NCBI GenBank assembly: GCA_041287425.1
Contig: JBEULG010000016.1
Coordinates: 67,860-131,859, forward strand
Length of the DNA stretch: 64,000 nt
Direction of reading: 5' to 3'
DNA from: JAFGSI01 sp041287425
GTDB taxonomy: Bacteria; Chloroflexota; Anaerolineae; Anaerolineales; Villigracilaceae
Positions 18,347 through 26,947 of the stretch are shown here, one piece after another. Below the pieces are notes generated by a model. The model was given only the letters and a program-made list of their open reading frames with translations, did no database searches and was not told where the DNA came from. The position numbers and the translations under genes are program-made. Position 1 is the first letter of the stretch. Each line of letters starts with the position of its first letter.

Positions 18347-18784
18347 TCAGCGAGTCGAAAGGTTGAGGGCCGCAAAACGCTGGGCATTGACCTGGGCGTT
18401 CTGGATTTCCGCCTCCTGAGCCTTCCAGGCCTCCGGACTCCAGATTTCGAAGTAGTCGCCCTGGCCGACCAGAACAGCCTCGTTTTGCAAACCGGCCCGC
18501 TCGCGTAGAATTTGCGGGATGAGAATGCGCCCGGCGGAATCGAGTTCGGCTTCGGCAGCGTTGCCCAGAATGAGGCGGCGCAGAACGCGGGCGGTGGGAT
18601 CCATCATGTTCATGGCCATCAGGCGCTGATAGACGACCTCGAAAGCCTGAGCGGTCAGCACCATCAGATTATTGTCCAGCCCCTGGACGAGGTAGGCGCC
18701 TTCGGCCAGCGCCTCGCGGAAACGAGCCGGGACTGTCAGCCGGAATTTATCATCAAAAGAATGGAGGAACTGGCCTAAGAACAT
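18347..18784 (-). CDS. mraZ: Transcriptional regulator MraZ
   Basis: 145 aa. DNA-binding regulator of the dcw operon with two SpoVT/AbrB-like halves: MFLGQFLHSFDDKFRLTVPARFRE and AEAELDSAGRILIPQILRERAGL, each with the DxxxR signature. ATG 18784 matches the family N-terminus MFxGxxxxxxDxKGRxxxP; the open frame extends upstream only through the operator and promoter. First gene of the operon. Self-repression is expected because three spaced TGGGA boxes lie just upstream of the gene. Confidence 0.96.
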   Translation of the reverse strand: MFLGQFLHSFDDKFRLTVPARFREALAEGAYLVQGLDNNLMVLTAQAFEVVYQRLMAMNMMDPTARVLRRLILGNAAEAELDSAGRILIPQILRERAGLQNEAVLVGQGDYFEIWSPEAWKAQEAEIQNAQVNAQRFAALNLSTR

Positions 18785-18830
18785 CTGTTCTGCTCTCTCG
18801 TTTAAACCGGAACGCCGGAGGTGACCGGCG

Positions 18831-18855
18831 TCCCACTTCGTCCCACTTTCTCCCA
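18831..18855 (-). promoter_or_regulatory. MraZ operator (three TGGGA boxes)
   Basis: On the minus strand TGGGA occurs at 18855-18851, 18845-18841 and 18835-18831, each separated by exactly 5 bp (GAAAG, CGAAG). Three or four TGGGN boxes with 5-bp spacers are the known MraZ binding site. The boxes lie between the -10 and the mraZ start, a position suited to repression. Confidence 0.9.
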
Positions 18856-18866
18856 CGGACACGCTT

Positions 18867-18896
18867 ATTGTAGCACATTTTTGGCTCGGATTACAA
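18867..18896 (-). promoter_or_regulatory. dcw operon promoter
   Basis: Minus-strand -10 TACAAT at 18872-18867 with TTGTAA at 18896-18891 as a weak -35, 18 bp apart. It lies just before the MraZ boxes and is the only clear promoter seen for the whole 17-kb operon. Confidence 0.6.
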
Positions 18897-18966
18897 GTAG
18901 TACTTGTGTGGGTATTTCTCGGTACAGACACTCATTCGATGTTGCCCCGACAAAAGGTCAGACCTC

Positions 18967-20811
18967 ATGAAAAGTATCCTTCCCGCTTCCCTCCAAGGCG
19001 GCCTCCGTCTGTCTGCCCTGGCAGGCCTGCTCATCCTGCTGGCCTGCCTCTCTGCTTGCTCGGCGAACCGACAACCCGTCGTCCACGCTGTGGCGTTTAG
19101 TTCGCCGGTATGCACCTTTTGCAAGGAAATTCTGGAGCATCAACTGCCGCCGCTCATCCGCCCCTACGAAGATCGGCTGCAAATCGTCTACGTGGACGTG
19201 GACACCGAGGCCGGTTACCGCCTTTACCTGGCCGCTCTGGAGGCCTTCGGCGTGCCGCGCGGGGTCCCCATCATTTTCATCGGCGAAGAGGCTGTGGCGG
19301 GCATCAACATCCCCGCTCAATTTCCCGGTCTGGTGGAGCATTATCTGGCGCAAGGCGGAGCGGACTGGCCGGCGATTCCAGGGCTGGAGGCTTATCTGGC
19401 CGCCCCTCCCACAGCCGGCGAAGCCGCCGCGCCGCCTGCCGGCGCCACGCCCGCCGCCATCCAGCCGAGCGCCTCCCCACCCAACGAAGGCGAGGCGGTG
19501 GTACGTTTTGTCCTCTTCTGGCAGAACGGCTGTCCGCATTGTCACGAAGTGCTGGACAACGTCCTGCCGCCCCTGCAGGCGCAATACGGCGACCAGTTGG
19601 AAATCCTGCTGGTGGAAATCTACGGAATCGAGGATGTCAACCGACTCTACGAGGTGGCCGACTTTTACGGCATCCCCCGTCAGCGGGTGGGCGTGCCGTT
19701 CCTGGTCATCGGCGACCAGGTCCTGATCGGTTCGCGCCAGATTCCCGAAGAATTACCCGGCCTGATCGAATTCCACCTCGCCCGCGGCGGCCTGGACTGG
19801 CCGGTCATCCCCCGCCTGGATGAATTTTCCCGGCAGACGGTCTTTCTCCCCACGCCCAGCACCGTTCCCGGCGGAGAGGTGCGCGCCATCCTCTTCACCA
19901 CGCAGGATTGCCAGGCCTGTCAAGCGATCAGCGCCGCGGCGCTGGGGCCGCTCTATGAGGCCTACGGCGAGCAATTGCAAATTCAGACGATCGACATCGT
20001 GACGCCCGACGACGTCCAATACCTGTACCGGGTCGCCTCCGCCTATGGTTTGTCCGCCGAGGAGGTGGATCTGCCGCTGATGCTCATCGGCGACCGGCTG
20101 TTGACCAGCGAGCAGATTGGCACCGAATTGCCCGCCGCGGTTGAGTTTTACCTGGCCCAGGGCGGCGTGGATTACCCCAGCCTGCCGCCGCGCTTGCAAC
20201 CAAGCGAGGCCTCGGCTGCGCCCGAAACGTCATCCCGTCCGGCCGGTTTCGTCCTGGCCGTCATCGTTCTCACCCTCCTGGCAGCCGGCCTGGCCTACGG
20301 ACTGGCTGCGCCGTTGTTGGGCAGGGCTTTCCGCCTGCCGGCCTGGAGCGACTGGCTCATTCCGGTTTTACTCGTCCTCGGCATCGGCGTGGCCGCTTAC
20401 CTCTCGTATGTCGAGACTCAGGCCGTGGAGGCGGTCTGCGGCCCGGTTGGGGATTGCAACGCCGTCCAGCAGAGCCGCTATGCCAGGCTGTTCGGCGTCC
20501 TGCCGGTCGGCGTGTTCGGTCTGCTGGGCAATTTCGGCCTGCTGGCCGCCTGGCTGGGACGCCGCTTCTGGCGGCGCTTCGAGAAGGCCGCGGCGGCAGC
20601 CTTCTGGGGGATGGCACTCTTTGGGGTAGCCTTCTCGCTCTACCTGACCTGGCTGGAAATCTTCGTCATCCGGGCCATTTGCCTGTGGTGTCTCTCATCG
20701 GCGGTCATCATGCTGTTTCTGCTGCTGCTTGGCACGCCGTCCGTCCTCGACGCTTTTCCGCCGCCACACCGCTCCCAACGTGCAACTCAAAGCCGCCGGC
20801 AGCGTGCGTGA
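18967..20811 (+). CDS. Lipoprotein with three thioredoxin-fold domains fused to VKOR
   Basis: 614 aa. Signal peptide with lipobox (LSAC31; LLAC27 is an alternative). Three tandem thioredoxin-like domains follow, each with CxxC: CTFC (49-52), CPHC (189-192) and CQAC (315-318). Each also repeats a P-[IFL]-[IFM]-[FLV]-IG loop and an end block H/FYLAQGG-D-P. A C-terminal four-helix VKOR unit carries CGPVGDC (491-497) and the quinone-side CLWC (572-575). VKOR passes electrons from the thioredoxin partner to quinone, so this looks like a self-contained oxidative disulfide system outside the membrane. ATG 18967 has the signal peptide; the open frame begins earlier. Divergent from the dcw operon. A single thioredoxin domain is the commoner form of such fusions. 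Confidence 0.85.
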   Translation: MKSILPASLQGGLRLSALAGLLILLACLSACSANRQPVVHAVAFSSPVCTFCKEILEHQLPPLIRPYEDRLQIVYVDVDTEAGYRLYLAALEAFGVPRGVPIIFIGEEAVAGINIPAQFPGLVEHYLAQGGADWPAIPGLEAYLAAPPTAGEAAAPPAGATPAAIQPSASPPNEGEAVVRFVLFWQNGCPHCHEVLDNVLPPLQAQYGDQLEILLVEIYGIEDVNRLYEVADFYGIPRQRVGVPFLVIGDQVLIGSRQIPEELPGLIEFHLARGGLDWPVIPRLDEFSRQTVFLPTPSTVPGGEVRAILFTTQDCQACQAISAAALGPLYEAYGEQLQIQTIDIVTPDDVQYLYRVASAYGLSAEEVDLPLMLIGDRLLTSEQIGTELPAAVEFYLAQGGVDYPSLPPRLQPSEASAAPETSSRPAGFVLAVIVLTLLAAGLAYGLAAPLLGRAFRLPAWSDWLIPVLLVLGIGVAAYLSYVETQAVEAVCGPVGDCNAVQQSRYARLFGVLPVGVFGLLGNFGLLAAWLGRRFWRRFEKAAAAAFWGMALFGVAFSLYLTWLEIFVIRAICLWCLSSAVIMLFLLLLGTPSVLDAFPPPHRSQRATQSRRQRA

Positions 20812-20974
20812 CCTCGACCGATTGCTCCAAGTCCGCGAACTGGGCTGCACCCGCTGCGGCGCGACTGCCGCCGAAGCCGTGCTCGAAGAAGCCCGGAAAC
20901 GCGGTGACCCACAGGTACAGGCGGCGCAAAATTTCAAGGAGGGCGCCCGATTATTAGTCTCGCTCTTCTTGTAA
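20729..20974 (+). CDS. Doubtful short ORF after the VKOR gene
   Basis: 81 codons, the first third overlapping the end of the VKOR gene. The part beyond the overlap reads RDLDRLLQVRELGCTRCGATAAEAVLEEARKR in separate pieces, helical with one CxxC, and ends VSLFL. No clear ribosome site and no family recognised. It may be a fragment of a lost gene or not coding. The only other item in 20812-21150 is the hairpin at 21061. Confidence 0.2.
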   Translation: MARRPSSTLFRRHTAPNVQLKAAGSVRDLDRLLQVRELGCTRCGATAAEAVLEEARKRGDPQVQAAQNFKEGARLLVSLFL

Positions 20975-21060
20975 AGAACGATGTTGGACTGTATCTACCT
21001 GGCCAGGCGTTTTGGCGGGAGGATAAATCCCCCGCCTCAGCGCACAAAAGTCGGCCAAGG

Positions 21061-21100
21061 CCGACTCCGAGTTCAGTTTTAGCGGACTCGGAGTCGGTTT
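21061..21100 (+). terminator. Hairpin between VKOR gene and sugar operon
   Basis: CCGACTCCGAG at 21061-21071 pairs with CTCGGAGTCGG at 21087-21097 across a 15-nt loop, followed by TTT. The 11-bp stem could end the VKOR transcript, though it lies 250 nt after the gene. A second GC-rich hairpin (GCGGGA with TCCCCCGC) lies around 21015-21035. Apart from the doubtful short ORF, no gene is seen between 20812 and 21150. Confidence 0.5.
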
Positions 21101-21150
21101 CCAGCCTCGCCGAAACGGCTATCAGGCAATTACTCCCGCATGGACTTCGT

Positions 21151-22143
21151 ATGAACTATTACGGCTTCAACTTCCTGTGGATGTTCATCTACCAAAACCG
21201 GCCCGCCCCCGCCCCCGACGAGCGCGCCCTCGACTTCCTGGCCGCCTTCGGCTTCAACTTCGTGCGCCTCCCCACCGATTACCGCTTCTGGACGCGCGAT
21301 TTCGACTACTTCCACCCGGACGAATCGGTTTGGGAAACGATAGATTCCTACCTGGCCGCCTGCCGCGCCCGCGGCTTGCACATGAGCCTGAACTTTCACC
21401 GCGCCCCCGGCTACTGCATCAACCGCAACGACCTGGAAAAGCACAACCTTTGGACGGATGAACTGGCGCAAGACGCCTTCGTCTTCCTGTGGGAATCCTT
21501 CGCCCGCAGATACAAAGACGTTCCCGCTGCCGACCTGTCTTTCGACCTGCTCAACGAGCCGCCCCACCCCGGCCAATACGGCCTGACGCGCGAAAATCAC
21601 GCCGCGCTCATGCGCCGCGCGGTGGCCGCCATCCGCGCCGTCTGCCCAGAGCGCCCCATTCAGATAGATGGACTGGGCGGCGGGCACCTCGCCATGCCCG
21701 AACTGGCCGACCTGGACGTGATTCACAGCGGACGCGGTTACCAGCCGATGATTATCAGCCACTGGGGGGCCGCCTGGTGGACCGGCTGGCAGGTCTGCCC
21801 GGCGCCGCCCACCTACCCCGGCGCCGAATGGGACGGCCAGACCTGGAACCGCGACACCCTGCGCGCCTTCTACCAGCCCTGGCGCGAGGTGCAGGCCGCC
21901 GGGCGTCCGATTCACATCGGCGAGTTCGGCTGTTACAACAAAATTGACAACACCACCGCCCTGGCCTGGCTTGCTGACTTGCTCAGCCTGTACCGCGAAT
22001 TCGGCTGGGGCTACAGCCTGTGGAACTTCAGCGGGCCGTTTGGCATCGTCAACCACGGCCGTCCCAACACCACCTACGAGACGATTCACGGCTTCAACGT
22101 GGACCGCCGCCTGCTCGATTTGCTGCTCGAAAACCGGACATGA
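21151..22143 (+). CDS. Glycoside hydrolase family 5 (cellulase-like)
   Basis: 330 aa, TIM barrel retaining glycosidase. FGFNFVRLPTDYRFW and HMSLNFHRAPGY are early barrel strands; SFDLLNEPPHP holds the acid/base Glu and RPIHIGEFGCYN the nucleophile Glu; FGWGYSLWNFSGPFG is the last strand with substrate-binding Trp. No signal peptide is seen, so it probably acts inside the cell on imported oligosaccharides. Substrate (beta-glucan or beta-mannan) cannot be told. Overlaps the next gene by 4 nt (ATGA), first of a four-gene operon. Confidence 0.85.
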   Translation: MNYYGFNFLWMFIYQNRPAPAPDERALDFLAAFGFNFVRLPTDYRFWTRDFDYFHPDESVWETIDSYLAACRARGLHMSLNFHRAPGYCINRNDLEKHNLWTDELAQDAFVFLWESFARRYKDVPAADLSFDLLNEPPHPGQYGLTRENHAALMRRAVAAIRAVCPERPIQIDGLGGGHLAMPELADLDVIHSGRGYQPMIISHWGAAWWTGWQVCPAPPTYPGAEWDGQTWNRDTLRAFYQPWREVQAAGRPIHIGEFGCYNKIDNTTALAWLADLLSLYREFGWGYSLWNFSGPFGIVNHGRPNTTYETIHGFNVDRRLLDLLLENRT

Positions 22144-23354
22144 TTAACTCCCCCCTCGCTCCCCGTCTGCGCGCCGAACTGACCGACAACATCCTGCCCT
22201 TCTGGATGACCCACGCCCCCGACCACGAACGCGGCGGCTTTCATGGCGCCATCACCAACGACCTGCGCATCTCCCCCCAGGCGCCGCGCTCCGCCATCCT
22301 GTGCGCCCGCATTCTGTGGACGTTTTCCACTGCCTGCCGCGTGTTGGGACACTCAAATTACCGTCAGATGGCCGATTACGCCTTCGACACCCTGACCAAT
22401 TCCTTTTGGGATAAAGACTTCGGCGGCGTGTATTGGAGTCTGAACCCGGACGGAACCCCGCTCGACCCGCGCAAACATCACTACGCCCAGGCCTTCGCCA
22501 TCTACGGCTTGAGCGAATACGCCCGCGCCGCGCAAAGCGAACAGGCCCAAACCCTGGCCGTCCAGCTGTTCGACCGGCTCGAACAGCACGCCTTCGACCC
22601 CATTCACGGCGGCTACACCGAAGGCAGCAGCCGCAATTGGGGCGCGTTGGCCGATATGCGCCTGAGCGCCAAAGACCTGAACAGCCGCAAGTCCATGAAC
22701 ACCCTCCTGCACATCCTGGAAGCCTACACCAACCTGCTGCGCATTTGGGATGACACGCGCCTGCGCAGCCAGCACCGCGCCCTGCTCGAAACCTTCGCCG
22801 AAAAGGTCTATGACCCCCAAACCGGCCACCTGCGCCTGTTCTTCGACGATGCCTGGAACTCGCTCCTGCCGCTCGATTCCTACGGCCACGACATCGAAGC
22901 CAGTTGGCTGATGTGGGAAGCCGCCCAAATGCACTCCGACCCGGCCCTGCATGAGCGCATCCGCCCCGCTGTTCTCGGCCTAGCCGAAGCCGTTTACCGC
23001 GAGGGCCGCGATTCCGACGGCAGCCTGCTCTACGAAGGTCTCCCCGGCAAAGTTCACGATGACAGCAAGCAGTGGTGGGCGCAGGCCGAAGCGCTGGTCG
23101 GCTTCGCCAACGCGTATGAATTGACCGGCGACCCCAAATTCGCCGCCGCCGTTGACGAAGTTTGGAATTTCATCGAAACCCATCTCATAGACCGCGTTCA
23201 CGGCGACTGGTTCAAAGAGACCGACCGCGCCGGACGGGTCAACCCCCGCCACCTGAAAGCCGGCTTTTGGGACTGCCCCTACCACCACAGCCGCGCCTGT
23301 TTTGAGTTGATGGAACGCGGCGCAAATCAGAGATTTGCACCACACTCAACCTAA
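22140..23354 (+). CDS. AGE-family epimerase, cellobiose 2-epimerase-like
   Basis: 404 aa, (alpha/alpha)6 barrel. Converts the reducing-end glucose of cellobiose-like sugars to mannose, or interconverts acylhexosamines. Family signs: ERGGFHGAITND, RILWTFSTACR, FGGVYWSLNPDG, HHYAQAFAIYGLSEY, YGHDIEASWLMWEAA and DDSKQWWAQAEALVGF, the last two holding catalytic His and Trp positions typical of cellobiose epimerases. ATG 22140 overlaps the GH5 stop. The final codons, for ANQRFAPHST, are made by a palindromic repeat at 23320-23345, so the native C-terminus was probably shorter. Confidence 0.82.
   Translation: MINSPLAPRLRAELTDNILPFWMTHAPDHERGGFHGAITNDLRISPQAPRSAILCARILWTFSTACRVLGHSNYRQMADYAFDTLTNSFWDKDFGGVYWSLNPDGTPLDPRKHHYAQAFAIYGLSEYARAAQSEQAQTLAVQLFDRLEQHAFDPIHGGYTEGSSRNWGALADMRLSAKDLNSRKSMNTLLHILEAYTNLLRIWDDTRLRSQHRALLETFAEKVYDPQTGHLRLFFDDAWNSLLPLDSYGHDIEASWLMWEAAQMHSDPALHERIRPAVLGLAEAVYREGRDSDGSLLYEGLPGKVHDDSKQWWAQAEALVGFANAYELTGDPKFAAAVDEVWNFIETHLIDRVHGDWFKETDRAGRVNPRHLKAGFWDCPYHHSRACFELMERGANQRFAPHST
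23320..23345. repeat. Palindromic repeat inside the epimerase 3' end
   Basis: GCAAATC-AGA-GATTTGC at 23322-23338. The same core (GCAAATC-GGA-GATTTGC) occurs at 41350-41366 and 42255-42271, each followed by a CCAC-type flank. It lies in the last codons of the epimerase gene. Confidence 0.7.
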
Positions 23355-23366
23355 AAGGAACTCACC

Positions 23367-24710
23367 ATGTCCCCCCTCCCCCGCATTCGCGTCTCGGAAA
23401 ACCACCGCTTCCTCGTCACCGAAAGCGGCGAACCGTTCTTCTGGCTGGGTGATACCGCCTGGGAACTCTTCCACCGCCTGACCCTGCCCGAAGCCGAACA
23501 CTACCTGGAAGTCCGCCGTCAGCAAGGCTTCAACGTCATCCTGGCTGTTATTCTAGCCGAACTGGACGGCCTGCATACCCCGAATGCCAACGGCCACATT
23601 CCCCTGCTCGGCGATGACCCGACCCGCCCCAACGAATACTACTTCCGCCATGTAGATGCCGTCATCCGCCTGGCCGCCGAAAAAGGACTCTATATCGGCC
23701 TGCTGCCCACCTGGGGCGATAAAGTCTGCGGCGAATACTGGGGCACCGGCCCAGCCGTGTTCAACGTAGAAAACGCCCGCATCTATGGCCGCTTTTTGGG
23801 CGAACGCTACAAAAACGACACTAACATTCTGTGGATTTTGGGCGGCGACCGCCCCGCCGAAGGCTACGAGGCCGTTTGGGCAGCCATGGCGGATGGAATT
23901 ACCGCAGGCCTGGGCTTTAAGCCCTTCATGACCTACCACCCGCGCGGCGGGGCCAGCTCCTCCGCCTGGCTGCACCAGGCCGACTGGCTGGACATGAACA
24001 TGCTCCAATCCGGCCACGTTCTGCTGGATACTCCCAACTGGGACATGATTCGCGCCGACTACGAACGCGAACCCATCAAGCCAACCCTAGACGGTGAACC
24101 TAACTACGAACACCACCCCATTGACGCCTTCCTGCGCCCCTGGAAACCGGAATATGGCCGCTACACCGATTACGACGTGCGCAAACAGGCCTACCGCGCC
24201 GTCTTTACGGGCGCCTGCGGCCACACCTACGGCAGCCACTCGGTCTGGCAAATGTACGCCCCGCGCCATGCCCCGATTAATTTTCCATCCCTGTATTGGG
24301 ACGAAGCCATTCACGGCCCCGGCGCGCGCCAGATGGTTCACCTGAAAAATCTCATGCTCTCGCGCCCCTACCTGACCCGCATCCCGGCCCCCGACCTGCT
24401 CCCGAACGTCACCCCGCCGCCTCCGCCCGCCGACCTGACGAAAGAAGATGACCACATCAACCCCCTGCGCGCCGCGCACCCCGTTGCCACGCGCGATAGC
24501 GAAGGCCGCTATGGGCTGGTGTACTTCACGCTCGCCGCGCAAAGCCTCGAGGTGGACTTACGTCTGCTGGCCGGGCCGATTCAAGCCGCCTGGTTCGACC
24601 CGCGCCAGGGCAAAAGTCACCCCATTGGCAAATTTCCCCAAGAAGTGGTGACCTTCACCTCCCCGCTCGGCGGGCCGGATTGGGTACTGACACTGGATGT
24701 TGAGCGATGA
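23367..24710 (+). CDS. DUF4038 glycoside hydrolase (GH140-like)
   Basis: 447 aa. A TIM barrel of the DUF4038 type with a C-terminal DUF5060-like beta domain. It begins with the usual RVSENHRFLVTESGEPFFW, then GDTAWELFHRLTLPEAEHYL and RRQQGFNVIL. GGDRPAEGYEAVW, TYHPRGGASSSAWL, PTLDGEPNYE and TGACGHTYGSHSVW are barrel motifs with candidate catalytic Asp/Glu. Characterised GH140 members are apiosidases, but specificity is not predictable here. No signal peptide. AAAAGGAACTCACC precedes ATG 23367, and the end overlaps the next gene by 4 nt. Confidence 0.8.
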   Translation: MSPLPRIRVSENHRFLVTESGEPFFWLGDTAWELFHRLTLPEAEHYLEVRRQQGFNVILAVILAELDGLHTPNANGHIPLLGDDPTRPNEYYFRHVDAVIRLAAEKGLYIGLLPTWGDKVCGEYWGTGPAVFNVENARIYGRFLGERYKNDTNILWILGGDRPAEGYEAVWAAMADGITAGLGFKPFMTYHPRGGASSSAWLHQADWLDMNMLQSGHVLLDTPNWDMIRADYEREPIKPTLDGEPNYEHHPIDAFLRPWKPEYGRYTDYDVRKQAYRAVFTGACGHTYGSHSVWQMYAPRHAPINFPSLYWDEAIHGPGARQMVHLKNLMLSRPYLTRIPAPDLLPNVTPPPPPADLTKEDDHINPLRAAHPVATRDSEGRYGLVYFTLAAQSLEVDLRLLAGPIQAAWFDPRQGKSHPIGKFPQEVVTFTSPLGGPDWVLTLDVER

Positions 24711-25609
24711 ATCCCATCCCCGTCATCCTCGATACTGACATCGGCACCGATATTGACGATACCTGGGCGCTCGCCATGCTCCTGAACTGCCCGGAACTCG
24801 ACCCGCGCCTGATTACCACCGTCAGCGGCGATACCACCTACCGCGCCCATCTCACCGCCAAATTCCTGCAAACCGCCGGGCGGACGGAGATTCCCATCGG
24901 AATCGGAATCGGCAGCCCCGCAGGCTCGCTCAACTTTCAACAGCCCTGGCTGGATGGATTTGACCCCGCAGCCTACCCCGGAACGATTTACCCCGATGGC
25001 GTGCAAGCCATGCTGGACGTGGTTGCGGCCTCGCCGCAGCCGGTCACCGTTATCTCAATTGGGGTTGCCACGAACGTGGCCTGCGCATTGGAGCGCAATC
25101 CCGAACTGGCCGCCAAATGCTGCTTTGTGGGCATGCACGGCAGCGTTTCCATCGGCTACGACGGAAAGCCGGGCACCGTGCCGGAGTCAAACGTGCGCTA
25201 CGATGTCGAATCCCTGCGGAAAGTCTTTGCCGCGCCCTGGCTGGAGAAAATCATCACCCCGCTCGATACCTGCGGCCTGGTGGTGCTGGAGGGCGAACGC
25301 TACCAGCGCGTGTACCGCTCCCCAAACCCGGCCCTCCGGGCGCTCATCGAAAATTACGAAATCTGGTCCAAGTTGGTGACGTGGATGACAGTGGATTACA
25401 CCGACTCCAAATCCTCCACCCTGTTCGACACGGTTGCCATTTACCTGGCCTACAGTTTCGACCTGCTCGAAATGGAAAAAATCCGCCTGAGAATCACGGA
25501 TGACGGCCTGACCCTGCCCGACCCCGCCGGTGACGAAGTGCTGGCCGCCCTGCGCTGGCGCAACCTGGACGGGTTTTACGACCACCTGCTCGAAAGGCTG
25601 AAGCCATGA
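24707..25609 (+). CDS. Inosine/uridine-preferring nucleoside hydrolase family
   Basis: 300 aa. Calcium-dependent N-ribosyl hydrolase fold. The N-terminal DTDIGTDIDDTWALAMLL is the Asp-rich metal site. ITTVSGDTTYRAHLTAKFL, VTVISIGVATNVACAL and GMHGSVSIGYDG follow, and STLFDTVAIYLAY supplies the C-terminal metal and substrate residues. ATGA overlap with the upstream glycosidase makes it part of the sugar operon. In that setting the substrate may be an unusual pentoside rather than a nucleoside; this is inference. Confidence 0.85.
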   Translation: MNPIPVILDTDIGTDIDDTWALAMLLNCPELDPRLITTVSGDTTYRAHLTAKFLQTAGRTEIPIGIGIGSPAGSLNFQQPWLDGFDPAAYPGTIYPDGVQAMLDVVAASPQPVTVISIGVATNVACALERNPELAAKCCFVGMHGSVSIGYDGKPGTVPESNVRYDVESLRKVFAAPWLEKIITPLDTCGLVVLEGERYQRVYRSPNPALRALIENYEIWSKLVTWMTVDYTDSKSSTLFDTVAIYLAYSFDLLEMEKIRLRITDDGLTLPDPAGDEVLAALRWRNLDGFYDHLLERLKP

Positions 25610-25636
25610 GCGTTTACAGCCCGTTTGATTTTCGAA
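25606..25636 (+). pseudogene. Truncated start of a fifth operon gene
   Basis: ATG 25606 overlaps the nucleoside hydrolase stop in an ATGA, as do other operon members, and reads MSVYSPFDF before the frame turns into the antisense of the convergent MFS gene. It looks like a gene head cut off where the MFS gene now joins. Ten codons are too few to name it. Confidence 0.35.
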
Positions 25637-26947
25637 CTACTTTCCCATCTCGCGGCTGCGTTCGGTCAGCACCCGGTGCAACGCGGCGCGGTCGGCAGGA
25701 TAGGTACGAAACATGGGCAGCCACAGGAGCGCGGCGATCAATTTGGGGAGCGGAACCAGCAGCAGCAACATCGTTGTCACGCCATACACATCCACCAGCG
25801 TTCCTGAGAAAGTCATCATCAGAGAACCGATCGCGCCCATGACCATATCCAGCGCGGCCCGGCCGGTGGCACGCAGTTCAGGGCGCAAGACCCCCTGGGC
25901 CATCGGCCAGCGCGCCCCGGTGTCCACACTGCTGATGCCCAGCCCGGCCAGCGCCCCAAACAACATCAGGGGACCAAGCCCGCGCGGCCCCAGGCTGATG
26001 AAAGCAGCCAGGGCGGGAGCGGTAAGAGTCAGACCAAGCAACGCCATGGTCGTGCGGCCGTGGTTCGGATAGCGGCGCTCGAGCCGGTCGCCCAGCCAGC
26101 CGAAGAACAGGTGGCCGGTCAGGGTCCCCAGGGCAAGCAGCATGACGACGATGAAAGCCCGGTCGCCCAGGCCGAGGCTATCCAGCCAGACGAAAGACCA
26201 GCCGAAGAGGACGGCGATGGCGATGTTGTCCACCGAATTCTGAAAGAGCAGCACCCACCAACTGCGCACCTGGGCGATGGCGGGCAGGTCACGCAGCCGG
26301 AAGGCATAGCGGGCGGCGGTCTCCTCGCTGATGACCCCGCTCAACTCCGGCTCGGCGGCGCCTCGCGGCGGTTCCTCGATGACCAGCAGAAAGAAGCCGG
26401 TCAGAACGCTGGCAGCGCCCATGACGACGAAGCCCAGCCGCCACGAATCGGGGGAAATGCTGCCCAGCATAGGCAAGACTCCAAAAGCGGCCAGCGCTCC
26501 GCAATAACTGACGGCGGTCATGATACCGGCGGCAGTGCCGCGCCGCCGGCTTTCGAACAGGTCGCTGAGCAGGGAAAAGGCGGTCGGCCACAAGGCGCCC
26601 AGCCCCAACGAGGACAGGACGCGCACCATCAGCAACTGACTAAAACTGTGGACCAAGGCGATGGCCAGCGTCCAGCCGCCCCAAAATCCGGTGACGGCCA
26701 CCAGGAGCGTCTTGCGGGAGAAACGGTCGGCCGCCCAGCCCCAGAACGGCAGGGTAAAGGTGCGAATCAGGTCGCTGATGCCCAGCAAAGGGCCCAGTTG
26801 GCCGGCCCGCAGTCCGAGCGCCGGATACATCTTCGACCAGAGGATGGAGAGAGCCTGATTTTCACTGCTATCGACAAAAGCAGCCGCCGAAAGCGCCAGA
26901 ACCGATAACCAGCGTCGCTTGGGGTGAGAGGGGGAAGAAGCAGTCAT
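25637..26947 (-). CDS. MFS transporter
   Basis: 436 aa with about twelve membrane helices in two halves. Motif A appears twice, GWAADRFSRKTL and GWLGDRLERRYP. The middle loop after helix six is about 40 residues. Some MFS permeases with this pattern carry sugar acids or drugs; the substrate is not predictable. ATG 26947 is preferred; an in-frame TTG at 26992 lacks support. It converges on the sugar operon with only a 27-nt gap after the nucleoside hydrolase stop. Confidence 0.82.
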   Translation of the reverse strand: MTASSPSHPKRRWLSVLALSAAAFVDSSENQALSILWSKMYPALGLRAGQLGPLLGISDLIRTFTLPFWGWAADRFSRKTLLVAVTGFWGGWTLAIALVHSFSQLLMVRVLSSLGLGALWPTAFSLLSDLFESRRRGTAAGIMTAVSYCGALAAFGVLPMLGSISPDSWRLGFVVMGAASVLTGFFLLVIEEPPRGAAEPELSGVISEETAARYAFRLRDLPAIAQVRSWWVLLFQNSVDNIAIAVLFGWSFVWLDSLGLGDRAFIVVMLLALGTLTGHLFFGWLGDRLERRYPNHGRTTMALLGLTLTAPALAAFISLGPRGLGPLMLFGALAGLGISSVDTGARWPMAQGVLRPELRATGRAALDMVMGAIGSLMMTFSGTLVDVYGVTTMLLLLVPLPKLIAALLWLPMFRTYPADRAALHRVLTERSREMGK

